From Planctomycetaceae bacterium (GTDB lineage Bacteria > Planctomycetota > Planctomycetia > Planctomycetales > Planctomycetaceae), in the NCBI GenBank assembly GCA_029259845.1, contig JAJDEI010000107.1, positions 1-64,000 on the forward strand: 64,000 nt of DNA, given 5' to 3'. The translations under genes were made by a program, and so were the position numbers. A model generated the notes under the pieces. It was not told the origin of the DNA. It searched no databases and saw nothing but the letters and a program-made list of their open reading frames with translations. Positions within the stretch are counted from its first letter, which is position 1. Each line of letters opens with the position of its first letter. Positions 8,819 through 20,404 of the stretch are shown piece after piece.

Positions 8819-10186
8819 TCACGTGACCTCGTCGATCGACTCGAAAGCGACGTCGCACAGGGCCTCAATGAGTTCGGTCGGCATTGCCGGTGCCGGCATC
8901 AGCACGACGACGTCGCCCAACGGACGGAGGATGACGCCCCGCTTCCGGGCGGCGAGGGTCACTTGATGCCCCATCCGCAGCCGGGGATCGTACGGCTCTT
9001 CCGTCTCGCGGTCTCGCACCAGTTCGATGCCGGCCATCACGCCCTTCTGCCGGATGTCCCCCACATGCGGATGCCCGGCGAGCGTTTCGAGGCGGCGTTT
9101 GAGAAGCTCGGCGTTTTCATTCACGTTGGCAAGGACCTGATGACGGTCGAACAGGTCAAGCGAGGCGATCGCAGCCGCGCAGCCGAGCGGGTTACCGGTG
9201 TAGGTGTGACCGTGGAAGAACGTCCGCCCGTCCACCGGCTCGCCCAGGAAGGCGTCGAAGATCTCATCGGTGGCGAGCGTCGCCGCGACCGGCAGATACC
9301 CGCCGGTGAGCCCTTTGCCGAGGCAGAGGAGGTCCGGCTCCACCTGCTCCTGCTCGCAGGCAAACATCGTCCCCGTGCGACCGAAACCGACGGCCACTTC
9401 GTCCGCGATCAGCGGGATGCCGTGGGCGGCGGTCAACTCCCGGACTCGCCGCAGATAACCGGGCGGATGCACGAGGATGCCCGCTGCCCCCTGCACGAGC
9501 GGCTCGATGACGAACGCCGCCAGTCGGTCGGCATGCCCGACGATAACCCGCTCCAGTTCGGCCATGCAGTGAGCGTGATGGTCGCTCTCCGTCATCCCGT
9601 CGGGAAAGCGAAATCCGCTCGGCGAGGGCACGCTGACCGTCTCGAACAGCAGCTTGCCGTACACCCGATGGAACAGCTCGATGCTGCCCACGCTCACCGA
9701 GCCGATCGTGTCACCGTGATAGGCGCCGCGAACCGTCGCATATAGATTTCGCTCCTCGGGACCGCACGGCTTCTGGCGGTGAAACTGGTACGCCATCTTG
9801 AGCGCCGCTTCGACCGCCGTCGCCCCGCTGTCCGAGTAGAACACCTTCGTCAGCCCGGGCGGCGTGATCTCGACAAGCCGCTTCGCCAACTCGATCGACG
9901 GCACCGACCCCAACCCAAGCAGCGTTGTATGCGCGACCCGGTCCAACTGCTCCCGCACCGCCGCATCAATCTCCGGCACCCGATGCCCATGCACATTGCA
10001 CCACAGCGACGAAATCCCGTCGAGATACCGCCGCCCCGCGACATCAAACAGGTAAAACCCCTCCGCCCGCTCAATGATCGGCGCCCCCTCCTCCCGATAC
10101 GCCGACATCGGCGCAAACGGATGCCAGACGTGCGCGTTGTCCCACTGCCGCAGATCGGCCGCTCTGTTCGTGTGTTCGTTGGTCAT
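8819..10186 (-). CDS. bioA: Adenosylmethionine-8-amino-7-oxononanoate aminotransferase
   Basis: A 455-residue fold-type I PLP aminotransferase (class III). It transfers the amino group of S-adenosylmethionine to 8-amino-7-oxononanoate to make 7,8-diaminononanoate in biotin synthesis. BioA hallmarks are the N-terminal [45 protein letters not shown], the [11 protein letters not shown] segment, the cofactor Asp in [14 protein letters not shown], and the PLP lysine in [17 protein letters not shown]. Length is typical. No bioB, bioD or bioF is adjacent. The biotin-dependent decarboxylase at 28-30 kb is a consumer of this cofactor. Confidence 0.95.
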   Translation of the reverse strand: MTNEHTNRAADLRQWDNAHVWHPFAPMSAYREEGAPIIERAEGFYLFDVAGRRYLDGISSLWCNVHGHRVPEIDAAVREQLDRVAHTTLLGLGSVPSIELAKRLVEITPPGLTKVFYSDSGATAVEAALKMAYQFHRQKPCGPEERNLYATVRGAYHGDTIGSVSVGSIELFHRVYGKLLFETVSVPSPSGFRFPDGMTESDHHAHCMAELERVIVGHADRLAAFVIEPLVQGAAGILVHPPGYLRRVRELTAAHGIPLIADEVAVGFGRTGTMFACEQEQVEPDLLCLGKGLTGGYLPVAATLATDEIFDAFLGEPVDGRTFFHGHTYTGNPLGCAAAIASLDLFDRHQVLANVNENAELLKRRLETLAGHPHVGDIRQKGVMAGIELVRDRETEEPYDPRLRMGHQVTLAARKRGVILRPLGDVVVLMPAPAMPTELIEALCDVAFESIDEVT

Positions 10187-10244
10187 GCGTCGGAGTATAC
10201 TTTCTGACAGAGGTCACGCGAGTCCTCACAACTCCAGGTGTAAC

Positions 10245-10610
10245 ATGGCCGAACTGAACATCGAGCTTCCGGAATTCCTGCACTGGCAGGATGGTGAGGT
10301 GCGCCTGGTCGGGCATCGGATCAGCCTCTATCACGTGGTGAGGCAACTGCGAGCGGGCCGTTCGATCGAGGACGTCTGCGTTGAGTTTCCGACCCTCACG
10401 TCGGATGAGGTCTCAGCCGTCCTGAAATTCTATGATGCCAATCGCAGTGTCGTCGACGATTACATCGATGCCTATTCCGCCGAACTTGATGCGCTCTACG
10501 CGGCCAATCCTCAGCAGATCACAACCGAAGTGCTCAAGGCGCGGCTGGCGGCAAAGAAACGCGAAGCTGCCGAGGTCCGCAAACCATCGCGAACCGGCAC
10601 TGACGGATGA
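10245..10610 (+). CDS. DUF433 protein, antitoxin-like
   Basis: A 121-residue DUF433 protein. The core WQDGEVRLVGHRISLYHVVRQLRAGRSIEDVCVEFPTL-type segment (residues about 10-55) is the usual DUF433 winged-helix region. The C-terminal half is helical (AELDALYAANPQQITTEVLK). The ATG at 10245 is chosen because the domain starts there. It overlaps the next gene by 4 bases (ATGA), so the two are translationally coupled. DUF433 next to a PIN-like DUF5615 protein is the usual arrangement of a predicted type II toxin-antitoxin pair, with this as antitoxin. Activity is inferred from family context only. Confidence 0.85.
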   Translation: MAELNIELPEFLHWQDGEVRLVGHRISLYHVVRQLRAGRSIEDVCVEFPTLTSDEVSAVLKFYDANRSVVDDYIDAYSAELDALYAANPQQITTEVLKARLAAKKREAAEVRKPSRTGTDG

Positions 10611-10978
10611 CGATCGGTTTCGTGCTGGACGAATGCCTCCGAGGGCCGTTGTGGCGTCTCATACGAGAGCACAATCGTGTGGCCGACGGGCCGATCGATG
10701 CCGTCCGTGTCGGTGATCCCCCGGACCTGCCCCTGATGTCTGCCGACGCGGAGATCGTCAGGTGGGCTGCAGACCACGGGCGAATCCTTGTCACGCAGGA
10801 TCGTAACACGATGCCGATCGCATTCGCAGGGCATCTGTCGAAAGGCAAACACTCACCGGGCATGTTCCTTGTTCGTCCGGCCAGTCCGTGGCAGCCGCTG
10901 CTGGAGTTCCTCGCCTTCTGCAGTGCCGCAGCCGAACCGGCGGACTTCAGGGATCGAATTGAGTTTGTTCCCTGGTAA
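10607..10978 (+). CDS. DUF5615 PIN-like protein, putative toxin nuclease
   Basis: A 123-residue DUF5615 (PIN-like) protein. Conserved acidic positions are in FVLDECL (N-terminus), SADAEIVRWAADHGRILVTQDRN (middle) and a C-terminal acidic helix, consistent with a metal-dependent RNase active site. It starts inside the stop of the DUF433 gene (ATGA overlap). The insertion DGPIDAVRVGDPPDLPLM is typical of longer members. Predicted toxin of a VapBC-like module; the RNA target is unknown. Confidence 0.85.
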   Translation: MTIGFVLDECLRGPLWRLIREHNRVADGPIDAVRVGDPPDLPLMSADAEIVRWAADHGRILVTQDRNTMPIAFAGHLSKGKHSPGMFLVRPASPWQPLLEFLAFCSAAAEPADFRDRIEFVPW

Positions 10979-10998
10979 TCCCGCCACCCATCCCACTG

Positions 10999-11763
10999 CT
11001 ACTGCTGACGTTCGGATAGAATCTGGCCCCCGCTTTCATCGCGACGGATGAGAGCGTCGCGAGAGACGTGTTCGCCGCGATCAATTGTGATCAACGCCGA
11101 CAGGGTCTCGCGGGACACCGTCGGGGCGATTCGGAACACTTTGGAATCCGCAAAAATGACTGCGGGACCGCGCGGATGCGGACTCGATACGCCAGAGGTG
11201 ATCGCCTGTTCGAGGCTCAAATCGCGCGGCTCCATCCAATGGATGTCAGAGTTCGCAATTTCGACCAGCAGGATTGAATTCTCGGGACCATCGTGCATGT
11301 CTTCCAATGACGCCACATGGGCAGCGGGGAATGCCGTTCCTGCTCCGACAATCGCAACGTAGTCCGTCACCTCAGAGGCATCGCCTTGCGGGTTGTTGGG
11401 ACAGCGAAACGAAATCGGATCAACACGACGAGCAAGTTGGCGGTTGTTTGGACCGTTCCACGGTTCACTGAAGTCGTAGGCTGCATATTCCTCTTCGAGA
11501 TTAATGAACGGCAACAACAGTACGCGCCAGCTATGCATCGGCTCGCCATCGTCGCCTGCGATATACGCAGGCGGAAAACTACCATACATGTCGTGGTAGT
11601 TGTGGAGAGCCAGGGCGAGCCGACTCAGCATGCCTCTGCATTGACTCTGCCTTGCATCCTCTCTTGCCTCGATAATCGCGAAGAATAGCCAGACCCCCAC
11701 CGCGACCATGAGGCCGATCACGACGGTCAGCAAAACCGAGTGCTTCGTGAAAGTCATCTTCAT
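10999..11763 (-). CDS. DUF1559 family protein (prepilin-like, planctomycete)
   Basis: A 254-residue protein with one N-terminal membrane helix ([20 protein letters not shown]), followed by the DUF1559 pattern: [27 protein letters not shown], then [37 protein letters not shown], and a late [11 protein letters not shown] segment. These proteins resemble type II pseudopilins in their N-terminal helix and are massively expanded in planctomycetes; function is unknown. The usual GFTLIELL cleavage motif is absent, so processing by a prepilin peptidase is doubtful. The ATG at 11763 overlaps the stop of the malate dehydrogenase gene (ATGA), so the two are probably cotranscribed. Confidence 0.85.
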   Translation of the reverse strand: MKMTFTKHSVLLTVVIGLMVAVGVWLFFAIIEAREDARQSQCRGMLSRLALALHNYHDMYGSFPPAYIAGDDGEPMHSWRVLLLPFINLEEEYAAYDFSEPWNGPNNRQLARRVDPISFRCPNNPQGDASEVTDYVAIVGAGTAFPAAHVASLEDMHDGPENSILLVEIANSDIHWMEPRDLSLEQAITSGVSSPHPRGPAVIFADSKVFRIAPTVSRETLSALITIDRGEHVSRDALIRRDESGGQILSERQQ

Positions 11764-12752
11764 CCCGGCAGGAGGTCCTTGACGGTGTCGCGTTCTTCGC
11801 GGAGTTCGGCGAGGGTGGCGTTGATTTTTTCCTGGGCGAAGGCGTTGTGTTCGATGCCTTGCTGGATCGTGCAGTTTTGCCCGTCGCTGGTGAGGGGAAA
11901 GCCGAAGATCAGGCCTTCGTCGACGCCGTAACTCCCGTCGCTGCAAACAGCCGCGCTGAAGCAGTCGCCGGCGGGGGTCGGGCGGCGGATCGCCTTCACC
12001 GTGTCGATGGCGGCGTTAGCGGCTGAGGCGGCGCTGGATGCTCCGCGTGCTGCGATGACGGTGGCACCTCGCTTCTGAACCGTTGTGATGAATTCGCCCT
12101 GCAACCAGTCGTCGTTGCCGATGACCTCCGGTGCCGGTTTGCCGTCGATTGTCGCATGGAAGAAGTCGGGAAACTGTGTCGCCGAGTGGTTGCCCCAGAT
12201 GGCCAGGTTTTTCACTGACGACACCGGCTGTCCGGATTTCTGCGCGAGTTGCGTGTGGGCCCGGTTCTGGTCGAGCATGGTCATCGCGTGCCAGCGGTCG
12301 CGAGGCACGTCGGGGGCGTTGTGCATGGCGATCAGACAGTTGGTGTTGCACGGGTTGCCGACAACGAGCACCCGCACATCCTTGGCAGCCGCATTGTTGA
12401 TCGCTTGGCCGGTACTGGTGAAGATCGGCCCGTTCACGCGGATCAGGTCGCCGCGCTCCATGCCCTTTTTGCGGGGGATGCTGCCCACGCAGAGCACCCA
12501 GTTGCAGTCAGCGAAGCCGTCTTCCAGATGGTCGCTGTCCGCTTTGACCACGCCTGCCAGCGTGGGGAAGGCACAGTCGTCGAGCTCCATCTGCACGCCG
12601 TCCAGCGCCTTGAGCACGGGCGGGATTTCCACGAGATGCAACACGACCGGCTGATCCGGCCCGAAGACCTCGCCGCTCGCCAGCCGAAAAACGAGGGCGT
12701 ATCCGATGTTCCCGGCGGCTCCGGTGACGGCGACATGGATGGGTTGGGGCAT
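11760..12752 (-). CDS. mdh: Malate dehydrogenase (NAD-dependent)
   Basis: A 330-residue lactate/malate dehydrogenase of the cytosolic-type MDH group. The Rossmann motif [19 protein letters not shown] is at the N-terminus, then an acidic residue for NAD ribose binding (HLVEIP), substrate loop residues in [24 protein letters not shown] and [11 protein letters not shown], and the catalytic His in [11 protein letters not shown]. It oxidises malate to oxaloacetate in the citric acid cycle. The ATG at 12752 (MPQPIHV) is chosen; the upstream in-frame extension is repeat-derived (see 12770-12825). It overlaps the DUF1559 gene by 4 bases. Confidence 0.95.
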   Translation of the reverse strand: MPQPIHVAVTGAAGNIGYALVFRLASGEVFGPDQPVVLHLVEIPPVLKALDGVQMELDDCAFPTLAGVVKADSDHLEDGFADCNWVLCVGSIPRKKGMERGDLIRVNGPIFTSTGQAINNAAAKDVRVLVVGNPCNTNCLIAMHNAPDVPRDRWHAMTMLDQNRAHTQLAQKSGQPVSSVKNLAIWGNHSATQFPDFFHATIDGKPAPEVIGNDDWLQGEFITTVQKRGATVIAARGASSAASAANAAIDTVKAIRRPTPAGDCFSAAVCSDGSYGVDEGLIFGFPLTSDGQNCTIQQGIEHNAFAQEKINATLAELREERDTVKDLLPG

Positions 12753-12769
12753 GGCGGGGGTCTCCGATG

Positions 12770-12825
12770 GTCGGTTGTTTGTGGTGGTGAGTTGTGAGTG
12801 TGTGATTGGTGAGTTGTTCGTCCTC
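12770..12825. repeat. Heptad tandem array upstream of mdh
   Basis: GTGAGTT-GTGAGTG-TGTGATT-like units repeat with a period near 7 between the potassium-channel-like gene and mdh. Read on the minus strand this gives a Thr/Ser/Gln/Asn-rich frame continuous with mdh but not part of it. It is related to the 16793-16852 array. Confidence 0.6.
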
Positions 12826-12901
12826 GTTCCCGTCGGAACGTTGGCCAGTCTTTCGCGGTTTCTTTTATCTCCCCCGGTACGAATCGACAACCGTGCCCCG
12901 G

Positions 12902-13957
12902 TCATCCGTTGCTGCTGCGGGCGGCGATCATGGAATTGACTGCGTCACTGCTGCCGAAGGCGAACAGGCTGTCTCCTGCGTGGATGACGGCCGACCCGGA
13001 CGGGGGCAGCAGCCGTTCGCCGCTTGCCCGACGGATGCCGATGATCATGACGCCTTTGTCGCGGAGGTCGGTGTCCATCAGTTGGCGGCCGACGTAGGGG
13101 CTGCCGGCCTCGATCTGGATGTCGGCCAGTTCGAGTTCGCTGCCGCCGCTGTCGGTGATTTCGAGGAAATCTTCGATGCTCGGACTGAGCATGAACCGGG
13201 CCATCTTGACGGCACCGCTGCTGAACGGGCTGATGACCCGCGTCGCCCCGGCCCGCTCCAGCTTCTGAACCGCCTTGTCGTCGCTTGCCCGGGCGACGAT
13301 CTGCAAATCTGTCGAGAGCATACGGGCGGTCAGCACGACGTACACGTTGTCGGCGTCGGTCGCCAGGACGGTCGCCAGGCCTTGTGCCCGTTCGATGCCG
13401 GCCGCCTGCAGCACGCTGTCATCGGTTGCGTCCCCCTCGACGGCGTACCACCCGCGGTCCCGGCAGACCTGTTCCACATGCTCCGCGTCGGTGTCGATGA
13501 CGACGAACGGTTTTCGCCGCTGTGAGAGGAACTCACAGATCGTCACCCCCATTCGCCCCATGCCGCACACGATGTAATGGTCTTCCAGCTTTCTGATGTC
13601 TCGTTCCATGCGGCGTCTCTCCAGCATTCTTCGAAACTCGGTGTTGATGACGAACTGTCCCAACTGAAAGGCACTGTACGTGAAAATGCTGAGTCCGCTG
13701 ACGAGGTACAGCATGACGAACACCATCGCCGCCGGCGTCTGACCGCCGTCGCGTGAGCCAACCGTCGTGAGCGTGATGACCGCCAGATAGACCGACTCGA
13801 GCCAGGGACGGTCGCCCGTGAGATGGAACCCGATCGTGCCCACACCAATGAGCGCCAACAGCAGCGTGACAATGACGACCGCGCGTTTCACCGGCGCTCC
13901 GAAACCAGAAGCCATGCCTTGAATCCAAGCCCGCGGGCCACGCTCCGTGGGCAACAC
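12902..13957 (-). CDS. Potassium-channel-like protein with TrkA/RCK domain and atypical filter
   Basis: A 351-residue Kch/MthK-like protein. There are two transmembrane helices (about residues 24-46 and 77-100) with a pore loop between them. The selectivity filter reads [11 protein letters not shown] instead of the usual TVGYGD or TVGFGD. A TrkA-N (RCK) Rossmann domain follows ([35 protein letters not shown]), then a TrkA-C domain ([19 protein letters not shown] ... [13 protein letters not shown]). It should gate an ion flux in response to a nucleotide or ion ligand. Ion selectivity is uncertain given the filter. The start is a GTG next to the hpnE stop; an ATG at 13915 is an alternative. It probably belongs to the hpnE transcription unit. 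Confidence 0.85.
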   Translation of the reverse strand: MLPTERGPRAWIQGMASGFGAPVKRAVVIVTLLLALIGVGTIGFHLTGDRPWLESVYLAVITLTTVGSRDGGQTPAAMVFVMLYLVSGLSIFTYSAFQLGQFVINTEFRRMLERRRMERDIRKLEDHYIVCGMGRMGVTICEFLSQRRKPFVVIDTDAEHVEQVCRDRGWYAVEGDATDDSVLQAAGIERAQGLATVLATDADNVYVVLTARMLSTDLQIVARASDDKAVQKLERAGATRVISPFSSGAVKMARFMLSPSIEDFLEITDSGGSELELADIQIEAGSPYVGRQLMDTDLRDKGVMIIGIRRASGERLLPPSGSAVIHAGDSLFAFGSSDAVNSMIAARSSNG

Positions 13958-15475
13958 TCACCGACTCTGCCTGCTCCCCAACCCGAACAGCCGCCGTGCC
14001 ACAGGCCCGACGGGCAAGTCCCCCTGTACGAGCGCCTCCGCCCGCCCCGCTCGCTGCAAGACGTTCTCAGCCGCCAGAAACCCGCTCCGCACGGCCCCCT
14101 CCATCGTCGCGGGCCATCCGGTGTTCGTCCAGTCGCCCGCCAGTTGTAAATTGGCAATCGGCGATTGTTGGCCAGGCCGCAACATCTGGGCACCCGGCAG
14201 CGGCGAAAAAACGGCCCGATGTTCGGTCACGACCCGTGTGTGCAGCAGTGTCGCCTCCCGGACGCGCGGCCACAACTCCGCCAACTCACCGACCACCGCC
14301 GCGACGACCTCCGCTTGCGGTTTCGCCGCAACGCCGCGGCTCGCACTGATGACGACTTGCAAGTAGGAGAGTTGAGGGTTGAGAGTTGAGGGTTGAGAGT
14401 GAGAGTTTGCGAGATGCGAATTGGAATCTGATCTCTCAGTTCTCAGAACGGACGCCGCCGCTTGTGGCTCTTCGCCCTCCGCCCTCGGCTCTCCGCCCTC
14501 CGCCCGCGCAAACACCCACTGGCTCAGCCGACCGACCAGCACCGCGTGCGGCACGTCGAGCACCGGGCGGTCGAACCAAAGGTGCACACTGGAGATGGGG
14601 GCTGACTCCAATTGTGATGCCCCACTGATACTCGGGTGATCCGCCAGAGACGGCGGCACGATGTCGCTCAGGCGATGCCACGGGACCGCGAGGACGAATT
14701 CGTCCGCCTCGATTCGTTCTCCGGACCGCAGACGGGCCGCAACGACTCGCTCCGCCCGCTCCTCCAGTTGGTCCACTCCGGCCCGTGTGCGGACCACGGC
14801 TCCGCGCGAACACAAGCAGTCGGTCAGGCGTTGCCCGTACAGTTCATCAAGCGGCACGGTCGGCAGCGAGACCCGCCATCCGTCGCGATTGGCCAGGAAC
14901 CCGTCCACAAACACCTTTCGCGCTGCCGGCACGCTGATCCGCTCGGCGGTCTCGCTGAGCGCACTCACGAGGATGACGTCCCAGAACCGGTCCCGCACAT
15001 TCGCCGTGCGGCTGTGTCTGTCGAGCCATTCGCCAAACGAGACATCATCCGCCGTCGCCCAGCGTGAGCGCGCGAGTTCCCGAAGGTCGAGGGCCAATCG
15101 TAGTTTCTCGCGGAAGGACAGATACCGCAGTCCCATCAGGGTGTGCGCGAGGTGCAACGGGGCCGGTCCGGGATTGGCTCGGAACCGGCATCGTTCTCCG
15201 GCCGGACCGATGAATGTGAGTTCCGGCTCCTCGCGAAACAAATCATCGATGCCGACCATCCGGCAAAAGTGCAGGAGGTTCGTGCAACACCCCATGCTGA
15301 CATGCTGGCAAGTGTCGATCCACGTGCCGGTCTCGGCATCGAGGAACGAACCGGCCCGCCCCCCGAGCCGCGGTCGCGATTCGAGCAAAGTCACGGCAAG
15401 CCCCCGCTCGACGAGCGCCGCCGCCGCCGACAGCCCCGCCAGTCCGCCGCCGACAATCAGCACCTGCTTGTTCAT
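13958..15475 (-). CDS. hpnE: Hydroxysqualene dehydroxylase, FAD-dependent, carrying a repeat insertion
   Basis: A 505-residue amine-oxidase-fold flavoprotein of the squalene-associated desaturase group. The dinucleotide motif VLIVGGGLAGLSAAAALVE starts at residue 5, followed by LESRPRLGGRAGSF, WIDTCQHVSMGCCTNL and RFWDVILVSALSE, and it ends with LAGDWTNTGWPATMEGAVRSG, the usual C-terminal FAD motif. HpnE removes the hydroxyl of hydroxysqualene to give squalene for hopanoids or, in planctomycetes, carotenoids. No hpnC or hpnD is in the window. Residues about 323-371 are a low-complexity stretch encoded by heptad repeats, which family members lack, placed in a loop of the substrate domain. The ATG at 15475 is chosen because the FAD motif follows at once. 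Confidence 0.88.
   Translation of the reverse strand: MNKQVLIVGGGLAGLSAAAALVERGLAVTLLESRPRLGGRAGSFLDAETGTWIDTCQHVSMGCCTNLLHFCRMVGIDDLFREEPELTFIGPAGERCRFRANPGPAPLHLAHTLMGLRYLSFREKLRLALDLRELARSRWATADDVSFGEWLDRHSRTANVRDRFWDVILVSALSETAERISVPAARKVFVDGFLANRDGWRVSLPTVPLDELYGQRLTDCLCSRGAVVRTRAGVDQLEERAERVVAARLRSGERIEADEFVLAVPWHRLSDIVPPSLADHPSISGASQLESAPISSVHLWFDRPVLDVPHAVLVGRLSQWVFARAEGGEPRAEGEEPQAAASVLRTERSDSNSHLANSHSQPSTLNPQLSYLQVVISASRGVAAKPQAEVVAAVVGELAELWPRVREATLLHTRVVTEHRAVFSPLPGAQMLRPGQQSPIANLQLAGDWTNTGWPATMEGAVRSGFLAAENVLQRAGRAEALVQGDLPVGPVARRLFGLGSRQSR
14362..14510. repeat. Heptad repeat insertion inside hpnE
   Basis: Two blocks with a 7-base period. GTTGAGG/GTTGAGA units occupy 14371-14400 and CGCCCTC/GGCTCTC units occupy 14473-14507. 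On the coding (minus) strand they read without stops as Glu/Pro-rich and Ser/Thr/Gln/Asn-rich peptide (QPSTLNPQLS). The total length keeps the hpnE frame open. Confidence 0.75.
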
Positions 15476-15535
15476 GTTGCGAGATCGGAGGCACGCTGGA
15501 CGGCTAGGTTGGTCCTTGGGCGGTGCCGTAGTGCC

Positions 15536-15619
15536 GTAGGGTGGGCTGTGCCCACCAAGGGGGGAAGTGTCAGTCGGGTCGTGAGCCGCTTGTTCGACGG
15601 TGGGCACTGCCCACCCTAC
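15536..15619. repeat. Dispersed repeat GTAGGGTGGGC, inverted arms
   Basis: GTAGGGTGGGCTGTGCCCACC (15536 onward) is mirrored by GGTGGGCACTGCCCACCCTAC ending at 15619. It sits in the divergent region between hpnE and the TIM-barrel gene. The same core occurs at 41401 and 42137. Confidence 0.75.
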
Positions 15620-15748
15620 AAATCATGGCGCGAATCCGGAAGCACGGAGACACCTCGTCAGTCCAGCCTGTTGCGTTTTCGCTCTCGCTGGGTCAAAGTC
15701 TCATGATCGAAACCTGTTTTCAGCCTCCATCGTGCTGGACGAAACAAC

Positions 15749-16639
15749 ATGCAATTGGGGCTTTTCTCTGTCAGTTATGCAGGCGACTGGGGCCAGCACC
15801 GGTTGGATTCGTCTGATGTCATCGCCAAGGCGGCTGAGCTGGGCTACGACTGCGTGATGCTGGCGGGCAAACGGCCGCATCTCTCACCGCTTGACGGCAA
15901 CCCGGATCGGCTGGCGACGCTGAGAGCCGCATTGGAGGAGCACGGCGTCTCCTGTGGAGCAATCGCCGGTTACACCGACCTGTCGCCATCGGTCGCGGTC
16001 GAGATTCCGTACTTGGAGATGCAGATCGCCTATGTCGAGTCCCTGTCGCGGATGGCGGCGGCACTGGGGGCACCGCTGGTCCGGGTGTTCACCGCCTACG
16101 AGGTCGATGGGCATGCCCCGATGGCGATCTGGAAGGATGTCGTCACCACGCTGCAGGAGATGTGCGACCGTGCGGCTGCCCACGACGTCACCCTGGCCGT
16201 GCAGAACCATCACGACATCGCCGTCCACACTGACGCCCTGCTGGAACTGCTGAACGACATCGACCGGCCCAACTGCAAGCTGGGCTTTGATGCGTGGTCG
16301 CCCGCCCTGCGGGGTGAGGACCTCTACGCGGCGGCGAAACGCATGGCTCCGCATACGGCGATGACCACAAGTGCCGACTACATCCGGCTGCCGCGATTCC
16401 GGTATCAGCCGTCATTGGTCAACTACGAACGGACCGAGCCGGACATGGTGCGAGCGGTCCCCTTCGGCGAGGGGTTCATCGACTACGAAGCGTTCTTTCG
16501 CGGCCTCCAGGACGGCGGCTTCGACGGTCTGGCCAACTATGAAATGTGCTCCCCGGTCCGAGGTGGCGGCGATCTGGGCAACCTCGACAGCTACGCCGGC
16601 CGCTATGTCCAATGGGCGAGAGAGCGAACGCGCACCTGA
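15749..16639 (+). CDS. Sugar phosphate isomerase/epimerase (xylose isomerase-like TIM barrel)
   Basis: A 296-residue AP endonuclease 2/xylose isomerase-like TIM barrel. It starts MQLGLFSVSYAGDWG, with LGYDCVMLAGKRPH and an active-site Glu region (RVFTAYEVDG). Metal-ligand candidates lie in LAVQNHHDIAVHTD, LGFDAWSPALRGEDLY and the C-terminal FDGLANYEMCSP. Such proteins isomerise or epimerise sugars or inositol derivatives; the substrate cannot be assigned. The start follows a weak ribosome-binding site. It is single-gene between a repeat element and carB. Confidence 0.85.
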   Translation: MQLGLFSVSYAGDWGQHRLDSSDVIAKAAELGYDCVMLAGKRPHLSPLDGNPDRLATLRAALEEHGVSCGAIAGYTDLSPSVAVEIPYLEMQIAYVESLSRMAAALGAPLVRVFTAYEVDGHAPMAIWKDVVTTLQEMCDRAAAHDVTLAVQNHHDIAVHTDALLELLNDIDRPNCKLGFDAWSPALRGEDLYAAAKRMAPHTAMTTSADYIRLPRFRYQPSLVNYERTEPDMVRAVPFGEGFIDYEAFFRGLQDGGFDGLANYEMCSPVRGGGDLGNLDSYAGRYVQWARERTRT

Positions 16640-16792
16640 GCAGAACCTGTGCCTCTCAGGGCGATTTTGGCTATCCTCTTGAAAGCGGGGGAGAGTTCGT
16701 TACCGTGGGTGACAATTTTGCGCTGCGAGACGGCGGTGTGTCCAGACGTCGACGCTGGTTTGACTGGTGCGGCTCGGCGTTGCCTCGCGGCT

Positions 16793-16852
16793 AACAACTC
16801 ACAACTCACAACTCACAACTCACAACCCACAACCCACAACCCACAACACCCG
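16793..16852. repeat. Heptad tandem array CACAACT/CACAACC immediately upstream of carB
   Basis: Four units of the CACAACT type followed by about four of the CACAACC type occupy the 60 bases ending 12 bases before the carB start. No Shine-Dalgarno is visible between the array and the start codon. It is related to the arrays at 12770 and 20256. Confidence 0.85.
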
Positions 16853-16864
16853 ACTCAATCAACC

Positions 16865-20354
<3,490 letters not shown>

Positions 20355-20404
20355 TTGCGGTCGACGCTAGCGGCTTCGCACGAGGTCGGGGCATGGGGTG
20401 ATCG

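Noticed and set aside
8609-9745. 378-residue plus-strand frame over bioA
   Set aside because: It is antisense to the complete bioA reading frame and has no conserved motifs.
16649-16864. Extended carB N-terminus (72 extra residues)
   Set aside because: The extension is translated CACAACT repeat plus non-conserved sequence; CarB family N-termini match the GTG at 16865.
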